A DNA stretch of 64,000 bases from Halomonas sp. QHL1 (GTDB lineage Bacteria; Pseudomonadota; Gammaproteobacteria; Pseudomonadales; Halomonadaceae), in NCBI RefSeq assembly GCF_001882345.1, contig NZ_MINL01000001.1, forward strand, positions 1,883,705 through 1,947,704. Reading direction: 5' to 3'. The notes under the pieces were generated by a model. It had not been told where the DNA came from. It saw only the letters and a program-made list of their open reading frames with translations, and did no database searches. How positions within the stretch are numbered: position 1 is the first letter of the stretch; each line of letters opens with the position of its first letter. This document shows, piece after piece, positions 1 through 8,375 of the stretch. The position numbers and the translations under genes are program-made.

Positions 1-711
1 GGCGTAGTACGGGTATTCATCGACAATGCCCTGAATGTCTTCGTCGTTCAACGGAATCAAACGAGCATCAACGGTGGTGGTGGCTTCTTGAATGGAGCCA
101 TTGGGGTGGCCAACCACGTATACCATGGCATCGACGTTATTATCGGCGAGTGCCGCCGCTTGCTCGGCCGCATCAAGCTGAGATGCCAGCGAGAAAGTAT
201 CTTCAGTCCAGCCCTTGGCTTCCATCACCACTTCCATGGTGTTGCGCTGGCCAGAACCTGGATTACCAATATTGACACGCTTGCCTTCCAGGTCATCGAG
301 GCTCTCGATACCTGAATCAGCCCGCGCAAGCAGGGTCAACGGCTCACCGTGGACACGGAACACCGCACGCAGCTCTTCGTAGGGCTCGCCTTCGAAATTC
401 CCAGTGCCATTGTAGGCTTGATACTGAACATCGGATTGAGCAACACCCATGTCCAATTCGCCGGACTTGATGCCATTGATATTGGCGACAGAACCACCGG
501 TGGAAGGTGCATTACACTTGATATCAGCGTCTTCGAGGCGATTAACCAAACGACAGATCGACTGACCCACGACGTAGTAAACGCCGGTTTGGCCACCGGT
601 GCCGATGGTGATGAATTGCTCGTCATCCTGTGCCATTGCCGGTGAGGCAAAAGCAGCGGCGGCAAGTAGCGCACCGGAGAAGGCAGTAGTGGAAAATACA
701 TGGCGTTTCAT
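1..711 (-). CDS. TAXI-family TRAP transporter substrate-binding protein (3' end outside window)
   Basis: Periplasmic receptor of a TRAP importer of the TAXI type. The frame opens at ATG 711 and reads 237 codons without a stop to the window edge, so the C-terminus is missing. Residues 1-27 are a signal peptide (KRH, hydrophobic stretch, then a PAMA-Q cleavage site). The mature start (FITIGTGGQTGVYYVVGQSI) is the characteristic TAXI N-terminus, with the GTGGxxGxYY glycine-rich segment; later segments such as the region around SGELDMGVAQSD also fit. TAXI receptors normally pair with a fused DctQM permease, which would lie beyond position 1. The receptor is not the partner of the DctQM genes at 1118-2891, which have their own DctP. 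Substrate cannot be predicted (glutamate and other acids are known for the family). Confidence 0.93.
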   Translation of the reverse strand, partial: MKRHVFSTTAFSGALLAAAAFASPAMAQDDEQFITIGTGGQTGVYYVVGQSICRLVNRLEDADIKCNAPSTGGSVANINGIKSGELDMGVAQSDVQYQAYNGTGNFEGEPYEELRAVFRVHGEPLTLLARADSGIESLDDLEGKRVNIGNPGSGQRNTMEVVMEAKGWTEDTFSLASQLDAAEQAAALADNNVDAMVYVVGHPNGSIQEATTTVDARLIPLNDEDIQGIVDEYPYYA

Positions 712-1117
712 GAACACACCTCTTTGTATTGATGTTATGAGCGTATTTGATGTTACAAACATCGTGCGTTTTGGTCTCACCTAATGAACCGTTCCCTCAG
801 GTGGACTTGCTCCAAAACGTTTTCAAAACATTCTGTTTTTAAGACAAACTGTTACAGGCGTCCCGTTGGCTGCCTGCTAATACTACTTTAGCGAAAAACT
901 AAGCCTTTAGCGAAGAAAAGCGTGCTTGACGACATGCCGTAGCATCTAGCGCTATTTAAAACGCATTTCCGCTTCCTAGGATAGTAGTTTAGCGGTTGGT
1001 AACGTTTAGTAAGCGTTAATCCCCATACCGTTTTGGCATAGGGAATAATGATATTCACTGTTTGCTCGACGCGGGCGGCGACTTCTGAGCTATATGCGAC
1101 CAGCCAATCAGTGAGAA
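712..1117. other. Intergenic region upstream of the TAXI receptor gene
   Basis: About 400 bp with no credible gene, between the leftward dctM stop and the leftward TAXI receptor start. It must hold the promoter of the TAXI gene. An exact ten-base direct repeat CTTTAGCGAA occurs at 886-895 and 905-914 (19 bp apart, about two helical turns), which could be a regulator site. No rho-independent terminator for dctM was found here. Confidence 0.5.
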
Positions 1118-2422
1118 TTAAACGTTATAGCCCAGCACGCTGGGCAGCCAAAGCGCAATAGCCGGGAAGATGGCGACCAGTGCCAAAGCGCAGCCCATCG
1201 CCAGAACAAACAACAGTGCCCAGCCGAGGGTTTGCTCCAAACGAATTTTGGCCACTTCGGTGGTTACCATCAAATTCACTGCCACCGGCGGGGTAAACTG
1301 ACCAATGGCAATGTTCATTGCCAATAGAATCCCAAACCACACCGGGTTCCATTCAAAGTGCTGCATTACGGGGATCAAAATCGGCATCATGATCAGATAA
1401 ATCGAGATCGCATCCAACAGCATTCCTGCGACCAGCACCGCCAGCATCACCAGGATTAGCAGCAGCACGCCGTTATCGGTCAGGCTAATAATCCACTCCG
1501 CTAAATGACGGAAGGTGCCCAGCATGGTCCCCGCCCAGGCAAAAATGCCCGCCAGGGCAATAATCAGCATCACCACCCCGGAGATAATCGCTGCCTCACC
1601 CAATAGCTCCCATAAATCGCGCAGCGACAGCTCACGGGTAAGAAACAATCCGACAATCGCCCCATAAGCCACCGCCACTACTGCCGCTTCGGTGGGAGTA
1701 AACAGACCCGAACGCAAACCGCCCAAAATCAGCACCGGGGCAAAAAGCGCCGGTATCGCCTGTTTAAAAGTCGTGCCTACGCTTAGCCGTTCAGCGCCCT
1801 CTACCGGCGTACCGCCCTCCCAACCGTAGCGCTTGGAAACGATCATGGCGGGCACCAGTAGCGCCAGTCCGGCCAAAATGCCCGGAAATAAACCTGCCGC
1901 GAAAAGTGCGCGTAAATCGACGCCCGGCACCACAATCGAGTAAAGAATCAGCGCCACTGAAGGCGGAATAAGAATCGCCGTCGAGGCAGAGGCCGCAATC
2001 AGCGTGGCCGAAAACGGTTTGGGGTAGCCCGCTTTGGTCATGCTGGGCAGCATGACCATCGCTACCGCCGCTGCATCGGCAGGGCCAGACCCGCTCATAC
2101 CGCCCATAATCATACATACCAGCACCGCCACCAACGCCAAGCCACCGTGGCGCGGGCCAATCAACGCCTGAGCAAAACGCACCAAGCGTAGCGCCACACC
2201 CGAGCGCTCGAAAATAAGCCCGGTTAAGATAAACAGCGGTATCGCAATCAAGGGGTACTTGGCGATGCTGTTATAGGTGTTGGTGCCCATCGTCGCGAGC
2301 ATATCCGGTGACAAACCCAGCACGATGCCGACCGCTCCGGAGAGCGCCAGCGAGAACGCCACCGGCACTCCCGCTATCAGCAAGCCTGCAAAGGCCAGAA
2401 TCATCCACACATCAGGGCTCAT
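1118..2422 (-). CDS. dctM: TRAP transporter large permease subunit (DctM)
   Basis: Large membrane subunit that forms the sodium-coupled transport pathway of a TRAP importer. 434 residues, the normal DctM length, almost entirely hydrophobic with about a dozen membrane segments. The family hallmarks are present: an N-terminal FAGLLIAGVPVAFSLALSG segment, a SGSGPADAAAVAMVMLP stretch near residue 110-125, and IPPSVALILYSIVVPG near 150-165. The start overlaps the end of dctQ by 11 bp, so the two permease genes are translationally coupled. Operon order is dctP, dctQ, dctM. Confidence 0.95.
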   Translation of the reverse strand: MSPDVWMILAFAGLLIAGVPVAFSLALSGAVGIVLGLSPDMLATMGTNTYNSIAKYPLIAIPLFILTGLIFERSGVALRLVRFAQALIGPRHGGLALVAVLVCMIMGGMSGSGPADAAAVAMVMLPSMTKAGYPKPFSATLIAASASTAILIPPSVALILYSIVVPGVDLRALFAAGLFPGILAGLALLVPAMIVSKRYGWEGGTPVEGAERLSVGTTFKQAIPALFAPVLILGGLRSGLFTPTEAAVVAVAYGAIVGLFLTRELSLRDLWELLGEAAIISGVVMLIIALAGIFAWAGTMLGTFRHLAEWIISLTDNGVLLLILVMLAVLVAGMLLDAISIYLIMMPILIPVMQHFEWNPVWFGILLAMNIAIGQFTPPVAVNLMVTTEVAKIRLEQTLGWALLFVLAMGCALALVAIFPAIALWLPSVLGYNV

Positions 2423-2891
2423 CGGTGAGCCTCCCCGTTAAACGGTCAGCGGTTTGCTGAAACAAGCGCCATAACATGGCCGCAGAAAGAACGGGTAACC
2501 AGACTAAATACCACCACTGGGGCAGGCCAAGCCCTGGTGACAGCGACTCCCATTGATACTCTTGCCAGGCTAACTTACCGCCGTACCAAGTGATCAAGCC
2601 CAGCACAGCGACACCGCACAGCGCTTGAAAAAGGATCAGTGCGCGGCGGTACTTGGGCGGTAGTGCACGTTCCAGAAAGCCAATACGAATATGGCGGTTA
2701 CGCCGTAGCGCCACCGAGGCACCCGCAAAGGTCAGCACCACCATCAGAAATACGGAAAACTCTTCGGTGAACGAAAATGAGCCGCCAGTTAAATAGCGGG
2801 TAATAACATTGCCCAGACTAATCAACGAGATAATGATTAATGCCAGCGCGCCCAGCCAGCGCTCAGGGCGCGCATCAGGAAAGCCTTTCAT
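2412..2891 (-). CDS. dctQ: TRAP transporter small permease subunit (DctQ)
   Basis: Four-helix small membrane subunit (159 residues) that partners DctM. Visible segments include LGALALIIISLISLGNVITRY, FSVFLMVVLTFAGASVALRR with the conserved HIRIGFLERALPP after it, and two C-terminal helices. It follows dctP by about 60 bp, across a hairpin that probably lowers permease expression relative to the receptor, and overlaps dctM by 11 bp. Confidence 0.93.
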   Translation of the reverse strand: MKGFPDARPERWLGALALIIISLISLGNVITRYLTGGSFSFTEEFSVFLMVVLTFAGASVALRRNRHIRIGFLERALPPKYRRALILFQALCGVAVLGLITWYGGKLAWQEYQWESLSPGLGLPQWWYLVWLPVLSAAMLWRLFQQTADRLTGRLTDEP

Positions 2892-2905
2892 GGCAGCCTC
2901 ACAGC

Positions 2906-2937
2906 AAAAAACTCCCAGCCATAAAGGCCGGGAGTTT
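2906..2937 (-). terminator. Intercistronic terminator/attenuator between dctP and dctQ
   Basis: On the minus strand, a 12-bp stem (arms 2926-2937 and 2909-2920, one G-U pair) with a 5-base loop is followed directly by a run of six T. It has the form of a rho-independent terminator, placed after the receptor gene and before the permease genes. This is the usual arrangement for producing more binding protein than permease. Confidence 0.8.
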
Positions 2938-2952
2938 GAACATCAAAGGTAA

Positions 2953-3963
2953 TTAGCGAGCATCGATAGCGGTTTGTGCGGCGTTTACCACCTCTTCACC
3001 AATTCGCGGCGCCCATTTTTCGTAAACAGACTGTGTGGCATCGACAAAGGCTTGGTACTGCTCATCAGTTAATTCAGTCACGGTCACACCGCGCTCTTGA
3101 ATCGCCGCAAGACGCTCGCCCTCTTCTTCACGGGTCATGGCGATTTCCCACTCACCGGCTTCTACAGCGGTTTCACGCAGCAGGGTTTGCTGCTCTTCAC
3201 TCAATGTTTGCCATACCTGCTGATTGACGGCAAAAATCAGCGGGTCATTCATGTAGTTCCAGAGCGTTAGATGCTCCTGGCCAACTTGATCGATGCGCGC
3301 GACGTCAAACACAGAGAGCGGGTTTTCCTGGCCATCAACGGCGCCGGTGGTCAGCGCAGGCTGAGCGTCGGTCCAGCTCATTTGGGTGGGGTCAGCACCC
3401 AGTGCCGAGAAGGTATCCTGGAACAGCGGCGAACCCACAACGCGAATTTTCAGCCCGTCCAAATCATCTGGCTGGCTAATGGCACCGCGCGAGTTAGAGA
3501 CCTGGCGGAAACCGTTTTCACCCCAGGCTAACGGGATAACGCCGCGAGACTCGATTGCTTCAAAGACCAACTCCCCCGCTTCACCACCGGTGACCGCATC
3601 AACGGCGGCTTCATCGGGAATGAAGAACGGTAAAGAGAACAGATTAAGCTCCGGTACCTGGGGCGACCAGTTAATCGTCGAGCCCACAGCGGCATCGATC
3701 AGCCCGGAGCGCATCGCAGAAAATTCGCGGGTTTGATCGCCGGAAACCAGTTGAGAGTTGGGGTAAACGCGCAGCGTTAACTCGCCATCGCTGCGTTCTT
3801 CCACTAGTTCTGCCCACTTCTCCGCCGCCTGCCCCCAGGGGAAAGCATCAGACAAAACGGTGGAAACCGAGAGTTCGCGAGCTTGAGCAGAAAGAGAGGC
3901 AGAGAGCAGTGCTGCCCCGGCCAAGCCGGCGGTTAAACGAGCCATTGAGCGTGTCAGCGTCAT
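2953..3963 (-). CDS. dctP: TRAP transporter substrate-binding protein (DctP)
   Basis: Periplasmic solute receptor of the DctPQM system, 336 residues. A signal peptide covers residues 1-28 (cleavage after AQA). The fold hallmarks are present: SGLIDAAVG near 86-94, the GENGFRQ motif with Arg153, and LKIRV with Arg174, the arginine that in this family usually forms a salt bridge with a carboxylate of the ligand. A carboxylic acid substrate is therefore likely. The strong ribosome site AAAGGATCTACC precedes ATG 3963. First gene of the leftward operon; the promoter must lie in the divergent gap with eamA. Confidence 0.94.
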   Translation of the reverse strand: MTLTRSMARLTAGLAGAALLSASLSAQARELSVSTVLSDAFPWGQAAEKWAELVEERSDGELTLRVYPNSQLVSGDQTREFSAMRSGLIDAAVGSTINWSPQVPELNLFSLPFFIPDEAAVDAVTGGEAGELVFEAIESRGVIPLAWGENGFRQVSNSRGAISQPDDLDGLKIRVVGSPLFQDTFSALGADPTQMSWTDAQPALTTGAVDGQENPLSVFDVARIDQVGQEHLTLWNYMNDPLIFAVNQQVWQTLSEEQQTLLRETAVEAGEWEIAMTREEEGERLAAIQERGVTVTELTDEQYQAFVDATQSVYEKWAPRIGEEVVNAAQTAIDAR

Positions 3964-4259
3964 GGTAGATCCTTTTTTTAGCTATTTTTATGAAGTGCGT
4001 TTAATGATGTGCGCAGATAGCAGTCGTGAAGCTTTTCGATAAAGCCCCACTTATTGTATGCACTTAGCGCACGAAAGAAAGACGCCTAAGGTCGGCATGA
4101 CTAACTCTCTTCTGAAGCCCACTGAGCCTTGGCCATAAATTTCTTGGCGGCGCGTTTGGAGAGAGTCCATCCTCGAATAGCCTCTCCTGCAGCCACTCAG
4201 AGCACTGTTATTTTTGCCTTCACCCAAGCTGGTACAATAGCCGTCTTTTTCATTTAACA
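3964..4259. other. Divergent promoter region between dctP and eamA
   Basis: About 296 bp that must hold both the leftward dctP promoter and the rightward eamA promoter. A TACAAT at 4232-4237 is a reasonable -10 element for eamA, 23 bp before its ATG. No palindromic operator stood out. A leftward 51-codon frame at 4253-4101 has coding-like composition but is interrupted by a UGA and is not called. Confidence 0.4.
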
Positions 4260-5126
4260 ATGGACATCAACGTGCCACTACGCGACCTGCTGCTCGGCCT
4301 CTTTGTTATAGCCATTTGGGCGCTGAACATCATTGTTATCAAGGTCGGTGTAGCAGAGCTACCGCCGCTTTTGATGACCACGCTGCGCTTTATGCTCGTC
4401 GCTGTGCTGCTGGTGCCCTTCTACCCGGTGGCGCGAGCGCAACTTCCATTTTTGCTGCTGTTATCCATCACCTTTGGCAGCCTACACTTCGCTCTGCTGT
4501 TTATTGGTTTAGAGCATGCAGAAGCGGGTACCGGCGCGCTTTTAGTGCAAATGGGGACACCCTTTGCCACGCTGTTAGCGGTGATCTTTCTAAAAGAGAA
4601 GCTGGGGCCCAAGCGTATCGTCGGGCTGCTGCTCTCGTTTGCCGGGGTAGTCGTATTGGCCGGTGGGCCAACGCTGCCCTCGCCTCTGCCGCTAAGTATT
4701 TTACTGATGAGTGCTCTGGGCTGGGCGGTGTCGCAGCTTTTGATCAAGCGTGGCCCACCCATTGCGCCGATGGCGTTGGCAGGCTGGGTGGCACTGTTCG
4801 CAGTGCCTCAGGTAGCACTGGGGTCATGGCTATTTGAGAGCGGTCAGTGGCAGGCGATGCAGCAAGCAACATGGTTAGGCTGGGGGGCGATGATTTACAC
4901 CGCCGTAATGTCGTCGATCGTCGCTTACGGGATTTGGTACGCGCTTTTGCGCCGCCACCCAGTTAATCGCGTGGTGCCCATGACGCTACTCGTGCCAGTA
5001 CTAGCAGTCGGCTTAGGCGCACTGTTAATGGGCGACAGCCTAGGCGTGCATAAACTGGTAGGCGGTGGCTTAGTGATCGCAGGTATTGCCCTGATTGTGA
5101 TCAGATTTCGCCGTCGCAATCGATAA
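4260..5126 (+). CDS. eamA: DMT-superfamily EamA-type metabolite exporter
   Basis: Inner-membrane drug/metabolite transporter with two EamA repeats and about ten helices (288 residues). The N-terminal IWALNIIVIKVGVAELPPLL stretch is the typical EamA opening, and HAEAGTGALLVQMGTPFATLLA belongs to the end of the first repeat. In E. coli the namesake exports O-acetylserine and cysteine; the substrate here is unproven. No clear Shine-Dalgarno precedes ATG 4260. The last residues (from the RRRNR tail to the stop) fall inside a 41-bp segment copied from the DUF192 gene downstream, so the natural C-terminus may have been altered by that event. Confidence 0.88.
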   Translation: MDINVPLRDLLLGLFVIAIWALNIIVIKVGVAELPPLLMTTLRFMLVAVLLVPFYPVARAQLPFLLLLSITFGSLHFALLFIGLEHAEAGTGALLVQMGTPFATLLAVIFLKEKLGPKRIVGLLLSFAGVVVLAGGPTLPSPLPLSILLMSALGWAVSQLLIKRGPPIAPMALAGWVALFAVPQVALGSWLFESGQWQAMQQATWLGWGAMIYTAVMSSIVAYGIWYALLRRHPVNRVVPMTLLVPVLAVGLGALLMGDSLGVHKLVGGGLVIAGIALIVIRFRRRNR

Positions 5127-5193
5127 ACGCAATATCGAGGGGAATCACCGTAGCAACATCGGCAGCAGCGCCGTCATCGAAACGTCACATATC
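5111..5193 (+). repeat. Mosaic relic of the downstream DUF192-modC region
   Basis: Three blocks in this stretch match three blocks further right, in the same order and orientation. 5111-5151 matches 6191-6231 (39 of 41 identical), 5152-5173 matches 6458-6479 (20 of 22) and 5176-5193 matches 6666-6683 (17 of 18). The originals lie in the DUF192 gene (first two) and in the end of modC (third). It reads as a duplicate of this region that lost the DNA between the blocks, leaving a scar between eamA and parA. Confidence 0.75.
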
Positions 5194-5243
5194 CGCGCGG
5201 GCCAATCGGTTAGGCTGTACCGTTACCAAGCTGGGAGTTCCCT

Positions 5244-5978
5244 ATGCAGATGCTGGCGCTTTACAGTATCAAGGGTGGCGTGGGCAAGACCGCCTCCGCC
5301 GTCAATCTCGCCGCCGAGGCGGCACGCGACGGCAGGCGAGTGCTGCTGTGGGATATCGACCCCCAGGCAGCCACCACCTTCTACCTGCGCAGCAAACCCA
5401 AAGTACGCGGTGGTGTCGACAAACTGGTCAAGGGCAAAGCCGATCTCGATCGGGCGATCCGCGAGACCAACATCGAGGGACTCGACCTGCTGCCGTCGGC
5501 GCTGGGCTCGCGTGACCTGGAAGCGTCGATGGAAACCCGCAAGCCTAGTCGGCTGCGCAAGATCCTCAAGCCAGTGATGGCCAGTTACGACCTAGTGATA
5601 CTCGACTGCCCTCCAAGCTTGTCCGCGCTCGCCGAGCAGATCTTCTCCAGCGTCGATGCCTTGCTGGTGCCGGTGGTGCCGACTACCCTGTCGTTGCGCA
5701 CCCTCGAACAACTGGACGGCCACCTCGACGCGGTCGAACAGGCCTGCCCGATCTGGCCGTTTGTGACCCTCGCCGACCGCCGCAAAACACTGCACCGCGA
5801 GGTGATGGAGAGTCTCAATGAACGCTGGCCGAGGCGCCTGTCGACGACCATCCCCAACGCTAGTGCGGTCGAGCGCATGGGTATCGAACGCGCTCCGGTC
5901 GGGCATTTCGCTCGCAGCAGTCCAGGCGGTCGTGCCTACGCCGCGCTATGGCGAGAGATCGCGCAGCGTCTGCAATGA
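5244..5978 (+). CDS. Orphan ParA-family ATPase
   Basis: ParA/MinD-type P-loop ATPase of 244 residues. It has a deviant Walker A (KGGVGKT, residues 10-16), the LLWDIDPQ strand with the Walker A' aspartate near 37-40, and a Walker B-like VILDCPPS with Asp121. No DNA-binding N-terminal domain is present, so it resembles the short chromosomal or cargo-positioning ParAs. No parB, no parS-like cluster and no cargo gene is adjacent. Its codons look more GC-rich at third positions than the neighbours, and it sits between a relic duplication and the DUF192 gene (19-bp convergent gap), so acquisition by transfer is likely. Function and cargo unknown. Confidence 0.85.
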   Translation: MQMLALYSIKGGVGKTASAVNLAAEAARDGRRVLLWDIDPQAATTFYLRSKPKVRGGVDKLVKGKADLDRAIRETNIEGLDLLPSALGSRDLEASMETRKPSRLRKILKPVMASYDLVILDCPPSLSALAEQIFSSVDALLVPVVPTTLSLRTLEQLDGHLDAVEQACPIWPFVTLADRRKTLHREVMESLNERWPRRLSTTIPNASAVERMGIERAPVGHFARSSPGGRAYAALWREIAQRLQ

Positions 5979-5997
5979 CCGTCTGCATCCACCCCGC

Positions 5998-6531
5998 TTA
6001 ATTCCAAGGTTGGCAGAAACCGGCTTCATCTGGAATGGAAACGCAGTCGCCTACTTTGATACCACGCTCGGCAAAATAGCCGCCGTTGACCTCTAGCGCC
6101 GAATGGTAAGCCGCACCCGCCGGATAAGAGGGGCAGTCACTTGGTGATGAGGATTCGCAGGGCGGCATGGTATTAATCGCCACGATCCGTCCGTCGCTAT
6201 CGATAAACGCAATATCGAGGGGAATCAGCGTGCGATACATCCAAAAAGCGTTGTTAGCCGACTGCTCGCTCTCAAAACGGAACAGCATACCCCGCGCTTC
6301 CGGCAAGCTCTCACGCCCCATTAATCCGCGCTGGCGCTGGGAAACCGTTTCGGCCACTTCCACCTCTAAACGATGTGGGCCGCCCTCGCTGTGAATAGCC
6401 AGCGCCAGCGTCTGCATCTCTTTCGCCGTCGCCTGCCCCCAGGCAAACGAGCTGATTAGCGACATCGGCAGCAGTGCCGCCAGCGGTAGCAGTAACGACG
6501 CTTTGAGCAGCGTGCGACGCGTGGGATCCAT
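5998..6531 (-). CDS. DUF192-family exported protein
   Basis: 177 residues. A likely Tat signal peptide comes first (TRRTLLK twin-arginine motif at residues 4-10, then a hydrophobic stretch to about 32). The DUF192 domain covers about residues 40-175, with the recognisable RQRGLMGRESLP, GMLFRFE, FWMYRTLIPLDIAFID and GGYFAERGIKVGD segments. The biochemical role of the family is not established. It follows modC by only two bases on the same strand, so it is read from the pyk-mod transcript. Two pieces of it recur upstream of parA. Confidence 0.85.
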   Translation of the reverse strand: MDPTRRTLLKASLLLPLAALLPMSLISSFAWGQATAKEMQTLALAIHSEGGPHRLEVEVAETVSQRQRGLMGRESLPEARGMLFRFESEQSANNAFWMYRTLIPLDIAFIDSDGRIVAINTMPPCESSSPSDCPSYPAGAAYHSALEVNGGYFAERGIKVGDCVSIPDEAGFCQPWN

Positions 6532-6533
6532 GC

Positions 6534-7682
6534 TTACTTCCTTTTGTCATGCGCATCTGCGCGAACTCTGTGGCCTGGCATCAGATGAATGCCTGCCGCC
6601 AGCAACGAAACGTTCACCACTGCACCGCGGGTTAACTGGTTACGCCGTGCGGCATGGGTGGCGATATCGAAACGTAACATATCACCATGATTGACGCGCA
6701 GTGAAACTGACGTAATGCCCCCAAGCACCACTAACTCTTCAACCGTGGCAGCCAGCGGGTTCTCACGTTCGCCTTGCGAAGGCCGGTCGCGGCGGTGAAG
6801 CACAATGTCAGACGGTGGCAGATACCAGGCCACTGTTTCTCCCAGTGGCAGATTGGCAAGTCCTTCGGCGACTTCCAAGTCAGCTTTCCCCCACTGCAGG
6901 CGGCGCTGCCCCTCTACCTCGACAACGGTTCCTTCAAACAGATTGTGCCTGTCTAACAAGCGAGCAATCAGGGGCGATGCGGGGTGTCTAAACAGCGCCT
7001 CGGGAGCGGCTTGCTGCAAGCTTGCACCGTTATGCAGAACACAGATTTGGTCGGCAAGTGCGGCAGCTTCTTCCAGATCGTGAGTGACCAGTACAATGGG
7101 AATCTCGATCTGCTGGCGTAGCAGCGCCAGCTCGCGCTGTAACCGCCGCCGAGTAACTTGATCCACTGCTGAAAACGGCTCATCGAGTAACAGCACTTTG
7201 GGGTCGCGGGCCAAGGCACGGGCTAGCGCTACGCGCTGGCGCTGGCCACCTGAAAGTGCATTAGGATAGCGCTTGCCCAACCCGTCTAGGCGCACCTTGG
7301 CTAGCCACTGCTCCGCCTGTTCATGGCGTTGCGGCTGGGGCAAGTGGCGCAGTGGGAGTTGAATATTTTGCGAGGCGGTTAGGTGGGGAAATAGCGCATA
7401 GTCCTGAAACACTATGCCGACCTGTCTATGCTGGGGCGAGAGTGAATGCTTACGTTCGGCGTCAAACCAAACCTCTCCCGCGCACTCCACTCGCCCGCCC
7501 TGGGGACGATAGAGCCCGGCAATGGTACGCAGCAGCGTGGTTTTTCCGCTACCCGACGGCCCCACCAGCGCCAGCAGTTCGCCGGGTTGGCAAAAAAACT
7601 CGGCGGCCAGTGGAATCGGCCCCGTTTGGTGGACCGCCACGCCTAGCCCTTCGATCGGCCCGGTGTTGCGCGAATCAGCCAC
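6534..7682 (-). CDS. modC: Molybdate ABC transporter ATP-binding protein ModC
   Basis: ATPase of the molybdate importer, 382 residues from the chosen start. Walker A GPSGSGKTT is at 41-49, the Q-loop follows VFQDYALFPH, the signature LSGGQ is at 143-147, and Walker B LLLDEP has its glutamate near 168. A TOBE-like C-terminal region (about 290-370) is typical of ModC. The open frame extends upstream to 7817, but that part is antisense-like modB overlap. GTG 7682 overlaps the modB stop by eight bases and is chosen; ATG 7712 is the alternative. The end lies two bases before the DUF192 gene. Confidence 0.9.
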   Translation of the reverse strand: MADSRNTGPIEGLGVAVHQTGPIPLAAEFFCQPGELLALVGPSGSGKTTLLRTIAGLYRPQGGRVECAGEVWFDAERKHSLSPQHRQVGIVFQDYALFPHLTASQNIQLPLRHLPQPQRHEQAEQWLAKVRLDGLGKRYPNALSGGQRQRVALARALARDPKVLLLDEPFSAVDQVTRRRLQRELALLRQQIEIPIVLVTHDLEEAAALADQICVLHNGASLQQAAPEALFRHPASPLIARLLDRHNLFEGTVVEVEGQRRLQWGKADLEVAEGLANLPLGETVAWYLPPSDIVLHRRDRPSQGERENPLAATVEELVVLGGITSVSLRVNHGDMLRFDIATHAARRNQLTRGAVVNVSLLAAGIHLMPGHRVRADAHDKRK

Positions 7683-8343
7683 GTGCCCACCGTCTGCGCC
7701 CAGCCAGTCCATAGACAAGCCCCAAGGTAATAAACGACACCAACAGCAACAGCGCCGACATCTGTGCAGCGCCCTGTTCATCGAAGGCTTGGACGCGATC
7801 ATAGATAGCAATGGCAAGGGTGCGGGTTTCGCCGTCGATAGCGCCCCCCACCATTAAGATGACGCCAAATTCGCCCAGCGTATGGGCAAACGTTAGCGCT
7901 GCCGCTGACATGATCCCTGGCCACACCAGCGGCAACTCGATGCGTAGCAGCGTCTGCCAGGGGCTCAACCCGCTGCTCCAGGCCGCTTCCCGCAGGTTGT
8001 GGGGAACGTTCTCAAAGGCGCGCTGAATGGGCTGCACGGCAAACGGCAGATTGGCGATCAGGGAGGCCAGCAATATGCCCGTGAAAGTGAAATTCAGCCC
8101 GCTGCCGGTTATGTTTGCCCAAAGCGAGCCCACCGGCGCATCGCGGCCAAAGCTCAACAGCAGATAAAAGCCCAGTACGGTCGGCGGCAATACCAGCGGT
8201 AGTGCAATCAGCGCTTCGCATAGTCCTTTGCCCCGGAAACGCATGTAGGCCAGGGAGCGGCCTAACCAAATAGCAAAGGGGATAAGAATCAAGCAGGTAA
8301 ACCCAGCGAGGCGAAGCGAGACCGAGAGCGCGGACCAATCCAT
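7675..8343 (-). CDS. modB: Molybdate ABC transporter permease ModB
   Basis: Inner-membrane permease of the molybdate importer, 222 residues with five to six helices. It contains the EAA loop that contacts ModC (EAAWSSGLSPWQTLLRIELP, about residues 137-156) and the family segments LPLVLPPTVLGFYLL and HTLGEFGVILMVGG. It lies 32 bp after modA and overlaps modC, the classical modABC order. Confidence 0.94.
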   Translation of the reverse strand: MDWSALSVSLRLAGFTCLILIPFAIWLGRSLAYMRFRGKGLCEALIALPLVLPPTVLGFYLLLSFGRDAPVGSLWANITGSGLNFTFTGILLASLIANLPFAVQPIQRAFENVPHNLREAAWSSGLSPWQTLLRIELPLVWPGIMSAAALTFAHTLGEFGVILMVGGAIDGETRTLAIAIYDRVQAFDEQGAAQMSALLLLVSFITLGLVYGLAGRRRWARG

Positions 8344-8375
8344 TAAGAGTCATCCATTATTCGACACTAAAGCCA

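Noticed and set aside
118..123. GTATAC core in the TAXI receptor gene
   Set aside because: Inside a coding region and without the flanking TTG/CAA arms.
4051..4260. Leftward 69-codon frame in the dctP/eamA gap, and a 51-codon frame at 4253-4101 interrupted by UGA
   Set aside because: Neither has a ribosome site or recognisable family features. The 51-codon frame has protein-like, lysine-rich composition, but the UGA at codon 19 and its overlap with the eamA promoter argue against a gene.
7683..7817. Upstream extension of modC
   Set aside because: The extra residues (cysteine- and arginine-rich) overlap modB in another frame and have no counterpart in ModC.
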